64,000 nucleotides of DNA from Phreatobacter sp. (lineage in GTDB: Bacteria > Pseudomonadota > Alphaproteobacteria > Rhizobiales > Phreatobacteraceae): assembly GCA_019749835.1 (NCBI GenBank), contig JAIEPJ010000036.1, forward strand, positions 1-64,000, written 5' to 3'. Under the pieces are notes generated by a model. It saw only the letters and a list, made by a program, of their open reading frames with translations, was not told the DNA's origin and did no database searches. Both the position numbers and the translations under genes were made by a program. Positions 10,033 through 19,628 of the stretch are shown one piece after another (positions within the stretch are counted from its first letter, which is position 1; each line of letters starts with the position of its first letter).

Positions 10033-11508
10033 TCAGAGGATCAGCGCGCCCGAAGCCTCGGCGTCGATGGGCCATTTCGGCCGGGCGATCCGGGTGTAAC
10101 TGTGCTTCTCGTAGCGCTGGGTCGAGGGACCCTGCGTCTCCGAATAGAAGACCCTGGAGGCGAGCGGCCCATAGGCCGCCATGAAATGCTGGGCCGATTT
10201 CAGCACCAGCAGCCGATAGGAGGCCGGGTCGAGGCCGAGGGCCGTAAAGAGCTCGCGCCCCAGCGCCTGGGCGCGGTTGGTGTTCATGATCACCGTGACG
10301 CCGCCGATCCTGACCGCCGCGAGGTCGCCGAGCGGCCCCTTCGCCTCGCCGAAGCTCTGGTGGCAGTCCTTCGCCACCGCCAGCACCTCGCAATCGGCGT
10401 CGAAGGGATCACCGGAGAGTTCCGACGTCTTGCCGCCGATCCGCAGGCGCAGCCGCGCTCCAGCACCAACGGCATGGCAGAAGGCGACGGCTTGTGGATC
10501 CCAGAGTGGCGCAACCGCGGCATTCTCGACGCCGCGGGCGACGAGTTCGCGCAGCGACAGCGTGTTGTCGGAAGCCGAGCCGCCGCCCGCATTGTCGGCC
10601 GGCTCGGCGATGATGGCCGGGCCTTTTGCGGTATCGGTGGCCAGCGCCTGGTCGAGAGCATCGACGAAGTCGAGGTTGGGCGGTGCGGTCTTGCCGCGCA
10701 GCGCGATGATCTCGTCCCCGAGGCGCGTCGCCAGGGCATCGCCCTTCGCCTTGGCATTGTCGGTATAGACAAGCATGCGCGACCCCATCTCCGGCACGTC
10801 GGCATGGGGGAAGCCATGCACGAAGGAGACGGAGAGAACCCCGTCCTGGCCCTCGAAGCTCTTCTGTCGGGCGACGAAGGAGATGTTGGGTTCAGAGGTC
10901 GTCGGATAGAAGGCGATCATGCCGCAATCATAGAGCGAGGCCACGGGCCTGATCTCCTTGCGGATCGTCTTCAGCACCAGCGTCACCAGTTCCTCGGCGC
11001 GCGGCACGATGTCGACATGCGGATATTCCTTGAAGCAGATGATGATGTCGGCGAGGCCGACGCGCTTCCGTGTCATATGGTTGTGAGGGTCGAGCTCGAC
11101 GCCAATGACGCAATCCGGCCCGACAATCGCCCGCACGTGCTCCAGCACGTCGCCCTCGCAGTCATCATAGCCGTCGGCCACCATGGCGCCATGCATGCCG
11201 AGGAGCACGCCGTCCACCGGTAGCGCCGCCTGCAACTGGCCGAGGATCTCGTCGCGCATCGTCTCGTAGGCCAGCTTGGTTGTCGGACCGGCAGGCTGGG
11301 CGAAGAAGCACGAGCCCTCGACCAGCGTGAACCCTTCCTGCGTGGCGCGGCGCCGGGCGACGAACAGCGGTGCCGTGCACAGCGTGGGCTTGTCGGTCGG
11401 ATGTTCGCCGGGCCGAGCCGCGAGGCTCGTCAGGTAGCTCTCCATCGACGTCGGAATGGGAGAGAAGGTGTTCGTCTCCGTCGCGATGCTGGCCGTGAAG
11501 ATGCGCAT
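10033..11508 (-). CDS. M81 family metallopeptidase (MlrC/microcystinase-C-like)
   Basis: MRIFTASIATETNTFSPIPT start, LLGMHGAMVADGYDDCEGDVLEHVRAIVG, AEPADNAGGGSASDNT: characteristic M81 motifs. Confidence 0.9.
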   Translation of the reverse strand: MRIFTASIATETNTFSPIPTSMESYLTSLAARPGEHPTDKPTLCTAPLFVARRRATQEGFTLVEGSCFFAQPAGPTTKLAYETMRDEILGQLQAALPVDGVLLGMHGAMVADGYDDCEGDVLEHVRAIVGPDCVIGVELDPHNHMTRKRVGLADIIICFKEYPHVDIVPRAEELVTLVLKTIRKEIRPVASLYDCGMIAFYPTTSEPNISFVARQKSFEGQDGVLSVSFVHGFPHADVPEMGSRMLVYTDNAKAKGDALATRLGDEIIALRGKTAPPNLDFVDALDQALATDTAKGPAIIAEPADNAGGGSASDNTLSLRELVARGVENAAVAPLWDPQAVAFCHAVGAGARLRLRIGGKTSELSGDPFDADCEVLAVAKDCHQSFGEAKGPLGDLAAVRIGGVTVIMNTNRAQALGRELFTALGLDPASYRLLVLKSAQHFMAAYGPLASRVFYSETQGPSTQRYEKHSYTRIARPKWPIDAEASGALIL

Positions 11509-11614
11509 GGCTGCCGTGTTCCCCGGGGGTCTGCCCAACGTTTCGCCTTGACCCTTTCATGGGCGCGCGTGTTTTTCCACGGATGCAGCGGCGCGGAGGT
11601 CATCCGTTCCGCGC

Positions 11615-12520
11615 ATGCCTCGCAGACAGGGAAGGGGTTTCGCAGTGAGCGGATTGACCATTGGCGTTGTCGGCCTGGGCCGGATGGGCCTCGGCATGGC
11701 CGCGAGCAGCGCCGCCAAGGGCTTCCGCACGCTCGGCAGCGATCCCGCGCCGGAGCGCATGGCGCTGGCCTCGGCAAAGGGCATCGCCGAGGCGGCGAGC
11801 CTTGCTGCTCTCTTTGCCGCCAGCGACGTGGTCATCGCGTCGCTGCCGACCGCCGAGGTTGTCGCCGCCGTCGTCGAGGCCGCTGACGGCTTCCTTGCCA
11901 AGGCGCCGCCAGGGGCTGTCTTCGTTGATACGTCGACCTCCGAGGCAGCGGTCTCGCGCCGCCTCGCGGCCCTCGCAGCGGCGAAAGGGCTCGGTTTTGT
12001 CGATGCGCCGGTCTCCGGCGGCCCGGCGGGTGCAGAGGCCGGCACCCTCACCATGATGATCGGCGGCGAGGCCGACCATCTCTCGCGCGCCATGCCTGTG
12101 CTGGAGGCGATCAGCGCCAGGCGCCTGCATGTCGGCGCGCCCGGTGCCGGCAATGTCGCCAAGCTCGTCAACAACCTGCTGGTCGGCGCCCATCTCCTGA
12201 CCGTTTCCGAGGCCGTGCGCCTGTCGGAGGCGGCCGGCGTCCCGGCTGCGGATGTGCTCGCCGTGGTCAATGCCGCCTCCGGGCGCTCGGCCGTGTCCGA
12301 GGTCAACTATCCACGCTGGGTCCTGAACGGCGCCTTCGATTCCGGCTTCACCATGGGCCTCATGCGCAAGGATGTGCGGCTCGCCGCAGCCCTGGCGGCG
12401 GAGGTCGGCATCGACCTGCCGGTGAGCAGCCTCGTTGCCGGTCTATGGGCTGACAGCGCCGCCCGTCTCGCCGACGGCGAGGACTTCAACCGCATCGTTC
12501 AGGACCAACCGCAGACATGA
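11615..12520 (+). CDS. NAD(P)-dependent oxidoreductase, beta-hydroxyacid dehydrogenase family (3-hydroxyisobutyrate/tartronate semialdehyde reductase-like); a GTG at 11645 is an alternative start
   Basis: GVVGLGRMGLGMA Rossmann motif, FVDAPVSGGPAGAEAGTLTMMIGG, GAGNVAKLVNNLL. Confidence 0.9.
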   Translation: MPRRQGRGFAVSGLTIGVVGLGRMGLGMAASSAAKGFRTLGSDPAPERMALASAKGIAEAASLAALFAASDVVIASLPTAEVVAAVVEAADGFLAKAPPGAVFVDTSTSEAAVSRRLAALAAAKGLGFVDAPVSGGPAGAEAGTLTMMIGGEADHLSRAMPVLEAISARRLHVGAPGAGNVAKLVNNLLVGAHLLTVSEAVRLSEAAGVPAADVLAVVNAASGRSAVSEVNYPRWVLNGAFDSGFTMGLMRKDVRLAAALAAEVGIDLPVSSLVAGLWADSAARLADGEDFNRIVQDQPQT

Positions 12521-14046
12521 CCGCCCTTCAACGCCCGGATACCGCCAGCCGCGTGGCCGATCTCTACGCGGCGCTCGTCCCGGGAGGTCTGCTCGGCAGC
12601 CGCATCGCCGGTGCGACGCTGGAGGGGCGGGGGGAGACCATCACCCTGGTCGACCCTGTCACGGGCCTGGCCTTCGCCAGCTATCGCGATGGCGGGGAGG
12701 CGGCAGCGGGTCAGGCCTTGGCCGCGACAACCGATGCGCTGGCCGCCTGGTCCGCCATGCCGGCCGCGGCGCGCGGTCGCATCATCTGGGCGATCGGGCA
12801 GGGGGTCAGGGCCAAGGCCGCGGCGCTGGCCGAACTGGAGACTCTCGCCTCCGGCAAGCCCATCCGCGACACCCAGGTCGAGGTCGCCAAGGTCGCGGAA
12901 ATGTTCGAATACTACGCCGGGTGGGCCGACAAGCTGCATGGCGATGTCATTCCCGTGCCGACCTCGCACCTCAACTATGTGCGGCGCGAGCCCCTCGGTG
13001 CGGTCGTCCAGATCACGCCCTGGAATGCGCCGATCTTCACTGCCGGCTGGCAGATCGCGCCAGCCATCACCGCCGGCAATGCGGTGGTGCTGAAGCCCTC
13101 GGAACTGACGCCCTTCACCTCGCTCGCGCTGGCGGTGATCTGCGAGGAGGCCGGGGTTCCCGACGGCCTCGTCAACGTCCTCGCCGGCTATGGCGCTACC
13201 ACGGGCGCCGCCGCTGTCGCCCACCCGCTCACCCGGCTCGTCGTCTTTGTCGGCTCGCGGGACACCGGCGCGCTCATCGCCGCGACTGCGGCAAAGCGCG
13301 TTGTCCCGACCCTGCTCGAACTCGGCGGCAAGTCGGCCAACATCGTCTTCCCCGACGCGGACCTCGACCGCGCCCTGCTCGGCGCCCAGGCGGCGATCTT
13401 CTCCGGCGCCGGCCAGTCCTGTGTCGCCGGCTCGCGCCTGCTCGTCCACCGGTCGATCCATGCCGAATTCGTCGCGCGCCTTGCCAAGGCCGCACCGCGG
13501 ATTCCGGTCGGCGATCCGCTCGACGAGGCAACCCAGATCGGCCCCATCGTCCATGGGGGCCAGTGGGACAAGATCGACGCCATGGTCAAGGCCGGTGTCG
13601 ACCAGGGGGCTGTGGTGGCCGCCGGTGGCGGTCGACCCGCGAGCCGTGATGCCGGGTTCTTCTACGCTCCGACTGTGCTCGATCGCGTCAGCCCGGCCAT
13701 GGATATCGCCCGCGAGGAGGTTTTCGGACCGGTCGTGGCGGTCACGCCCTTCGACTGCGAAGAGGCGGCCGTCGCTATCGCCAATGCCACCGATTACGGG
13801 CTTGCCGGTGCAGTCTGGACGCGCGACGTCGGCCGCGCCCACCGTGTCGCCGCCAAGGTACGCGCGGGAACCTTCTGGGTGAACGCCTACAAGACCATCC
13901 ATGTCATGAGCCCGTTTGGCGGCTTCGGTCAGTCGGGTTACGGTCGCTCGTCAGGTATCGAGGCGCTCCACGCCTATACCACCACCAAGAGCGTCTGGGT
14001 CGAGACCGCCGAGGCCCCCGCCGTCGGATTCGGCTATGCCGGCTGA
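12517..14046 (+). CDS. Aldehyde dehydrogenase family protein
   Basis: ITPWNAPIFTAGWQIAPAITAGNAVVLKPSELTP, LELGGKSANIVFPDADLD, GAGQSCVAGSRLLV catalytic Cys, EEVFGPVVAVTPF; 4-bp overlap with previous gene. Confidence 0.95.
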   Translation: MTALQRPDTASRVADLYAALVPGGLLGSRIAGATLEGRGETITLVDPVTGLAFASYRDGGEAAAGQALAATTDALAAWSAMPAAARGRIIWAIGQGVRAKAAALAELETLASGKPIRDTQVEVAKVAEMFEYYAGWADKLHGDVIPVPTSHLNYVRREPLGAVVQITPWNAPIFTAGWQIAPAITAGNAVVLKPSELTPFTSLALAVICEEAGVPDGLVNVLAGYGATTGAAAVAHPLTRLVVFVGSRDTGALIAATAAKRVVPTLLELGGKSANIVFPDADLDRALLGAQAAIFSGAGQSCVAGSRLLVHRSIHAEFVARLAKAAPRIPVGDPLDEATQIGPIVHGGQWDKIDAMVKAGVDQGAVVAAGGGRPASRDAGFFYAPTVLDRVSPAMDIAREEVFGPVVAVTPFDCEEAAVAIANATDYGLAGAVWTRDVGRAHRVAAKVRAGTFWVNAYKTIHVMSPFGGFGQSGYGRSSGIEALHAYTTTKSVWVETAEAPAVGFGYAG

Positions 14047-14071
14047 ACCGCGCGAAGGATTGTCCACCCGC

Positions 14072-15223
14072 ATGTCCGACATCCTCACAGTCGCGGGTGA
14101 CAGCCGCCTCCTCGCCAATCCGGATCTCGACCGCGCGCGTCCCTATGGACCCGCAGAACGCGCCATCCTTTCGCTGGAAGGGGCTCGCGCCGCCCATGCC
14201 GCCATCGCCGCCTGGGATGGCTACCGGCCGACGCCGCTCCTCTCGCTCGCCGCCCTGGCGCGCGAGGCCGGGGTTGGCTCCATCCTCTACAAGCACGAGG
14301 CGCACCGCTTCGTCCTGAAGAGCTTCAAGGCGCTGGGAGGCGCCTATGCGGTGGAGCGTCTGGTGACGGCCCGCGGTTCGGCGGAGGGCCTGACGGTGAC
14401 CTGCGCCACCGACGGCAACCATGGCCGCGCCGTCGCCTGGGGCGCGCGCCGTCTCGACGTCCGCGCGGTCATCTATGTGCACGAGACCGTCAGCCAGGGC
14501 CGCGCCGACGCCATCGCCGCCTATGGCGCCGAGGTCCGCCGCGTTCCCGGGAATTACGACGACGCCGTGCGCGCCTCCGCCGAGGCGGCCGCGGCAAACG
14601 GCTGGACGATCGTCTCCGACACGTCCTGGCCTGGCTATGACCTCATCCCGCGTGACGTCATGCAGGGTTATGCCGTGCTCGGCATCGAGGCGGAGGAGCA
14701 GGGGGCCCGGCCGACCCATGTCTTCGTCCAGGGCGGCGTCGGCGGTATCGCCGCCGCCATCCTGTCCTGGACGTGGGAGAGCCTCGGTGCCGACCGGCCG
14801 ACCCTCGTCGTTGTCGAGCCGGACCAGGCAGCTTGTCTGCTGGAGAGCGCTGCGGCGCGGCGTTGGACCACGGTCGGCGGCGATCTCGACACGATCATGG
14901 CCGGGCTGGCCTGCGGCGAGCCCTCCGAGCTCGCCTGGGCCCTGCTGTCGCCAGGCGCCGACGCCTTCATGGCCATTCCGGATGAGCGCGCTGCAGACAT
15001 GATGCGGCGGCTTGCGGGCGAGGGCATTGCCGCCGGTGAATCCGGCGTCGCGGGCCTTGCCGGCCTCCTGGCCGCCGCCTCCGATCCACAGGCGCGCGCC
15101 TTGCTGGGGCTCGATGTAGCCTCGCGCATCCTGTGCATCGGCACCGAGGGCGCAACGGACCCCGCCATCTATCGTGAGATCGTCGGCAGGGATGCCGCAG
15201 AGGTCGAGAGGGAAGCCCCATGA
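14072..15223 (+). CDS. Diaminopropionate ammonia-lyase-like PLP enzyme
   Basis: YRPTPLLSLAALAREAGVGSILYKHEAHRFVLKSFKALGGAYA (PLP Lys region), TCATDGNHGRAVAWGAR, QGGVGGIAAAI; closest recalled family is DAP ammonia-lyase (DpaL/YgeX). Confidence 0.82.
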   Translation: MSDILTVAGDSRLLANPDLDRARPYGPAERAILSLEGARAAHAAIAAWDGYRPTPLLSLAALAREAGVGSILYKHEAHRFVLKSFKALGGAYAVERLVTARGSAEGLTVTCATDGNHGRAVAWGARRLDVRAVIYVHETVSQGRADAIAAYGAEVRRVPGNYDDAVRASAEAAAANGWTIVSDTSWPGYDLIPRDVMQGYAVLGIEAEEQGARPTHVFVQGGVGGIAAAILSWTWESLGADRPTLVVVEPDQAACLLESAAARRWTTVGGDLDTIMAGLACGEPSELAWALLSPGADAFMAIPDERAADMMRRLAGEGIAAGESGVAGLAGLLAAASDPQARALLGLDVASRILCIGTEGATDPAIYREIVGRDAAEVEREAP

Positions 15224-16149
15224 GCCGTATCGTCACTGTCGGCGCCGCCCAGATGGGCGCTATCCAGCGGGCCCATTCCCGCAGCGAGGTCGTGGTCCGG
15301 ATGCTCGAGCTGATGCGCCAGGCGGCATCCCACCGCTGCGATCTCGTCGTGTTTCCCGAACTGACCCTGACGACCTTCTTTCCCCGCTGGTGGATGGAGA
15401 GCCAGGACGAGATCGATGCCTTCTTCGAACGCGAGATGCCCTCGAACGAGACCGCACCCCTCTTCACCGAGGCGGCGCGGCTCGGCATCGGCTTCTCGAT
15501 GGGTTATGCCGAACTGACGCCCGAGGGGCGGCGTTTCAACACCGCCATCCTTGTGAACAAATCCGGCGACATTGTCGGAAAATATCGGAAAATCCATCTT
15601 CCGGGCCATGCGGGCCATGAACCGTGGCGCGCCTTCCAGCACCTGGAAAAGCGCTATTTTGAGGTCGGCGACCGTTCCTGGGGCGTCTGGAACGCCCTCG
15701 GCGGCAATATGGGCATGATGATCTGCAACGACCGCCGCTGGCCGGAGAGCTACCGGGTCATGGGGCTGCAATCCGTCGAGATGATCCTGCTCGGCTACAA
15801 CACGCCGCGCCACAATCCGCCGGCCCCCGACCACGACCGCCTCGGCGAGTTCCACAACCAGTTGGTCATGCAGGCCGGCGCCTATCAGAACGCCACCTGG
15901 GTGGTCGGCGTCGCCAAATGCGGCGTCGAGGAGGGCTGCGAAATGATCGGCGGTTCCTCCATCATCGCACCGACGGGCGAGGTGGTCGGCCAGGCGCTGA
16001 CGCAGGAGGATGAACTCGTCGTCGCCCGCTGCGACCTCGACCTGACCCGCAGCTACAAGGCCACGACCTTCAATTTCGACCTGCACCGCCAGCCGGACGA
16101 GTACCGGCGCATCGTCGAGCAGCGCGGGGCTGTGGGGCCGGGCAGGTAG
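15220..16149 (+). CDS. Nitrilase-superfamily amidohydrolase, N-carbamoyl-D-amino-acid hydrolase-like
   Basis: VVFPELTLTTFFPRWWM (Glu), KYRKIHLPG (Lys), GMMICNDRRWPESYRVMGL (Cys); ATGA overlap with previous gene. Confidence 0.88.
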   Translation: MSRIVTVGAAQMGAIQRAHSRSEVVVRMLELMRQAASHRCDLVVFPELTLTTFFPRWWMESQDEIDAFFEREMPSNETAPLFTEAARLGIGFSMGYAELTPEGRRFNTAILVNKSGDIVGKYRKIHLPGHAGHEPWRAFQHLEKRYFEVGDRSWGVWNALGGNMGMMICNDRRWPESYRVMGLQSVEMILLGYNTPRHNPPAPDHDRLGEFHNQLVMQAGAYQNATWVVGVAKCGVEEGCEMIGGSSIIAPTGEVVGQALTQEDELVVARCDLDLTRSYKATTFNFDLHRQPDEYRRIVEQRGAVGPGR

Positions 16150-16153
16150 CCTC

Positions 16154-17539
16154 CTACTCCGCCGCCTGCTGCGCCTCGGCCTCCCAGCCCAGCAGCTTGC
16201 CGGGGTTCATCAGGCCATGCGGGTCCGCGTGCCGCTTGAACTCCGGCTGCGGCGCGTCGATCCGCTTCCAGCCGGCATTGTTGAGCACGAAACTATGCGC
16301 ATTCGACGGCTGGACGCCGCCTTCCGCCGCCCTGGCCATGATCTCCGTCAGGCGCTCGGGCGTGGTGAACCTCACCAGCGGCAGCGACGAGGTGATGACC
16401 TTGCCCTCGCGGCGCTGGAACTCGAGGTGGAAATAGACGTCCTCGTCAAACTCCTTTGCCGCCCATTCGACCAGCGCGAGATTGTTCGGGGCAGGAAAGC
16501 GCAACTGCAGATAGGTGATGGACGGATCCATCTTGAGAGCGTGCAGCGTCGTGTGGTTCCAGGTGTATTCGTAAAGCGGGCCGGGGCCGCCGCGCTCCCG
16601 GTGCGTGCCGAAGGCGACCGCCTTGGCCTCGGCCGCGCCGCGCCGGAATGTGACCTCACCCTTGTGATCGCCGATCAGCAGGTCGAGCGTATCGGCCTGC
16701 GGCTCCGACACCATCAGGATAGTGAAGGCGCGGCCCTCCTGAAGATAGGGCGCCAGGCGCTTCAGATAGGGCACGATGCGCGGGTCGTGGACCGAGACCA
16801 GCTTCTTGGCGATGCCGTCGCATTCCATGAAGGCCTGGCCGAACCGGGCTGCCGCCATCAGGCTGTCGAAGGTGACGATCCGCTCGGCCCAGTCATGGGC
16901 CGGGGCGGTCGGCACCTCCACCTCGGTGATGATGCCGTTGACCCCATAGGCGTGCATGACCTTGAGGATTTCGCGGCCGCGCAACTCGATCAGGCGCGGC
17001 GTCTCCTCCACCGTCATCACCTCCAGCGCGGTGACCGCGCCGAGATTGTCGATCTGCCCCCAGGTGCAGGAGCCGGCACCCGCCGCGCCGCCGGCGACGA
17101 AGCCGCCGATGGTCGCTTGCGCCCGGGTGGAGGGATGGAACCGCAACTCCTGGCCATGCGGGTCCAGCAACTTGTCGATGTCCAGCATATTGGCGCCCGC
17201 CTCGAACCTTGCGCCGCCGGGCCGGGCGAAGATCATGCGGTTGAGCTGGCGCATGTCGACCACCAGCCCGCCGGCCAGCGGCACGGCCTGGCCGTAATTG
17301 CCCGTGCCCCCGCCGCGGATGACGAGGGGGACACGGTGGCGGGCGCAGGCCGCGGCGATCCGCCTGAGTTCGTCCTTGTCCGCCGGGATGGCGACGAGGT
17401 CGGCGACCTTGCCCTCCAGCTCCGGCTTCAGGATCGGCGAGAACCAGAAGAAATCGCGGCTCGCCATCCGCACGGACGCGGCATCCTCAACAAGAGAGAT
17501 GCCGGCAAGGTCGGCCCGAAGGCGGTCGAGAGCGCTCAT
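16154..17539 (-). CDS. FAD-binding (PCMH/VAO-type) oxidoreductase, paralogue A
   Basis: VPLVIRGGGTGNYGQAVPLAGGLVVDM and HPSTRAQATIGGFVAGGAAGAGSCTWG FAD-binding motifs. Confidence 0.88.
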   Translation of the reverse strand: MSALDRLRADLAGISLVEDAASVRMASRDFFWFSPILKPELEGKVADLVAIPADKDELRRIAAACARHRVPLVIRGGGTGNYGQAVPLAGGLVVDMRQLNRMIFARPGGARFEAGANMLDIDKLLDPHGQELRFHPSTRAQATIGGFVAGGAAGAGSCTWGQIDNLGAVTALEVMTVEETPRLIELRGREILKVMHAYGVNGIITEVEVPTAPAHDWAERIVTFDSLMAAARFGQAFMECDGIAKKLVSVHDPRIVPYLKRLAPYLQEGRAFTILMVSEPQADTLDLLIGDHKGEVTFRRGAAEAKAVAFGTHRERGGPGPLYEYTWNHTTLHALKMDPSITYLQLRFPAPNNLALVEWAAKEFDEDVYFHLEFQRREGKVITSSLPLVRFTTPERLTEIMARAAEGGVQPSNAHSFVLNNAGWKRIDAPQPEFKRHADPHGLMNPGKLLGWEAEAQQAAE

Positions 17540-17656
17540 GGTTTCTGTCCGTTCGATGAAGCGACACAGTGCCAAATTGCTGCGCCGGACGCCATGCCGT
17601 CATCTGCCCGGGAGGGCTGCCCGAACGGTGACAATTTGCGCCTGTGAAATGGGAAT

Positions 17657-17675
17657 GTGCACAAAGATTGTGCAC
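17657..17675. promoter_or_regulatory. Perfect palindrome GTGCACAA-AGA-TTGTGCAC, candidate operator in divergent promoter region
   Basis: 8-bp perfect arms, 3-nt spacer, between divergently transcribed FAD oxidoreductase and ABC transporter genes. Confidence 0.65.
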
Positions 17676-17785
17676 CCTGAACCGGAGGCCTTCACGATAT
17701 CGTAGGATAAACCGGCACGCCCGTTGCTCTGGCCGCCGTCATGGATTTCAAGGGTCTTGCGAGGCCCGCTTCAGGAGAGGTCGCC

Positions 17786-18820
17786 ATGTCCGTCACGTCC
17801 CCCGCCAACCGCATCACACGCCGCCGCGCCCTGGCGCTCGGTGCCGGTGTCTCCGCCGCTTATCTCATGCGGTCGGACCTCGTCACGGCCCAGGGCCTCG
17901 ACCGGGTGTCCTATCAGACCAACTGGCGCGCCCAGGCCGAGCATGGCGGCTTCTACCAGGCCGTCGCCGCCGGCATCTACCGGAAGTACGGCATCGAGGC
18001 CGACATCCGCATGGGTGGCCCGCAGCAGAACCCCTCGCAGCTTCTGCTCGGCGGCCGCGTCGACATGATCATGTCGAACTCCTTCGAGGCTGTCCGCTAC
18101 GTGCAGGAGAACCTGCCGTTCCTGTGCATCGGCTCGATCTTCCAGAAGGATCCGCAGGTCATCATCTGCCATCCTGGCGTCGGCAACGACAGCCTCGCCG
18201 CGCTCCGGGGCAAGACCATCCTGGTCGGCGCCGGCGGGCGGACGTCGTTCTGGCCCTATCTGAAGGCCCGCTTCGGCTTCACCGACGAGCAGGTGCGCCC
18301 CTACACCTTCAACATGGCGCCCTTCCTCGCCGACAAGAACATCTGCCAGCAGGGCTTCCTGTCCTCCGAGCCCTTCGCCATCGAGCAGCAGGGCGGCGTC
18401 AAACCGCTGGTCCATCTGATCGCCGATGCCGGCTTCGCCAACTACAACACCACCATCAACATCTCGAAAAAGATGGTCGACGAGCGCACCGACGTCGTGC
18501 AGCGCTTCGTCACCGCCTCGCTCGAGGGCTGGGCCGAATACATGAAGGGCGGGCCGGCGATCGCCGAGGCCAACAAGCTGATCATGCGCGACAATCCCGA
18601 CATGGATCAGAAGAAGATCGACTATGCGATCAAGGTCATGACCGAGAACGGCATCGTCATGTCCGGCGACGCCACGACGCTCGGCATCGGCGCCATGACG
18701 GACGTGCGCTGGCAGGCCTTCTACACGCAGATGCGCGATGCGGGGGTCTTCCCGGCCGGGCTCGACGTGAAGCGGGCCTATGACCTGCGCTTCGTCAACA
18801 AGGGCGTGGGCAGGGCCTGA
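17786..18820 (+). CDS. ABC transporter substrate-binding protein, NMT1/THI5-like, Tat signal
   Basis: TRRRALALGAGVSAAYL Tat motif; VSYQTNWRAQAEHGGFYQAVAAGIYRKYGIEADIRMGGPQQNPSQLLLGGRVDM. Confidence 0.88.
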   Translation: MSVTSPANRITRRRALALGAGVSAAYLMRSDLVTAQGLDRVSYQTNWRAQAEHGGFYQAVAAGIYRKYGIEADIRMGGPQQNPSQLLLGGRVDMIMSNSFEAVRYVQENLPFLCIGSIFQKDPQVIICHPGVGNDSLAALRGKTILVGAGGRTSFWPYLKARFGFTDEQVRPYTFNMAPFLADKNICQQGFLSSEPFAIEQQGGVKPLVHLIADAGFANYNTTINISKKMVDERTDVVQRFVTASLEGWAEYMKGGPAIAEANKLIMRDNPDMDQKKIDYAIKVMTENGIVMSGDATTLGIGAMTDVRWQAFYTQMRDAGVFPAGLDVKRAYDLRFVNKGVGRA

Positions 18821-18821
18821 C

Positions 18822-19628
18822 GTGAACCTTGCTGAAGCCGACGGTCCGGTGGCGAAGGGCGCGAAAACACTCGTCGCCGTCCGCCATGTGTCCAAACAGT
18901 TCGCGAACGGCACCATTGCCGTTCGCGACGTCAATCTCGATCTGGCACGCGGCGAATTCGTCAGCCTGCTCGGGCCCTCCGGCTGCGGAAAGTCGACCCT
19001 CCTGCGCATGATCGCCGGCCTCGGCGATCCCAGCGTCGGGACCATCGACTGGGCGACGATGAACCACGACGCCTGGGGCAGGCCGGCCCGCGAACTGGGT
19101 TTCGTCTTCCAGGATCCGACGCTGATGCCCTGGGCCACGGCCCTCGACAATGTCATCCTGCCCCTGAAACTGTCCGGCACGAACAAGGGCGAGGCCCAGG
19201 CCCGCGGCGCCGAGATGCTGGCCCTCGTCGGTCTCAAGGGCTTCGAGACGAGCTATCCGCGCGAGCTTTCCGGCGGCATGAAGATGCGCGTCTCCATCGC
19301 CCGCGCCCTGGTGACCCATCCGAAGATCCTACTGATGGACGAGCCCTTCGCCGCCCTGGACGAGATCACCCGCCACAAGCTCAACGACGATCTCCTGCGC
19401 CTGTGGGAGGCGAACCAGTTCACCGCCGTCTTCGTCACCCATTCGGTCTTCGAGAGCGTCTATCTCTCCCAGCGCATCGTCGTCATGGCGGCGCGCCCCG
19501 GACGGGTCATGGCGGATCTCAGGGTCGAGGCGCCCTATCCGCGGGACGACCTGTTCCGCACCTCCGCCGACTATGCACACTGGTGCCGGATCGCATCGGA
19601 GAAGCTGAAGGAGGCGATTTCCGCATGA
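18822..19628 (+). CDS. ABC transporter ATP-binding protein (GTG start)
   Basis: LLGPSGCGKSTLLRMIAG, ELSGGMKMRVSIARALVTHPKILLMDEPFAALDEITR; one nt after previous stop. Confidence 0.92.
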   Translation: MNLAEADGPVAKGAKTLVAVRHVSKQFANGTIAVRDVNLDLARGEFVSLLGPSGCGKSTLLRMIAGLGDPSVGTIDWATMNHDAWGRPARELGFVFQDPTLMPWATALDNVILPLKLSGTNKGEAQARGAEMLALVGLKGFETSYPRELSGGMKMRVSIARALVTHPKILLMDEPFAALDEITRHKLNDDLLRLWEANQFTAVFVTHSVFESVYLSQRIVVMAARPGRVMADLRVEAPYPRDDLFRTSADYAHWCRIASEKLKEAISA

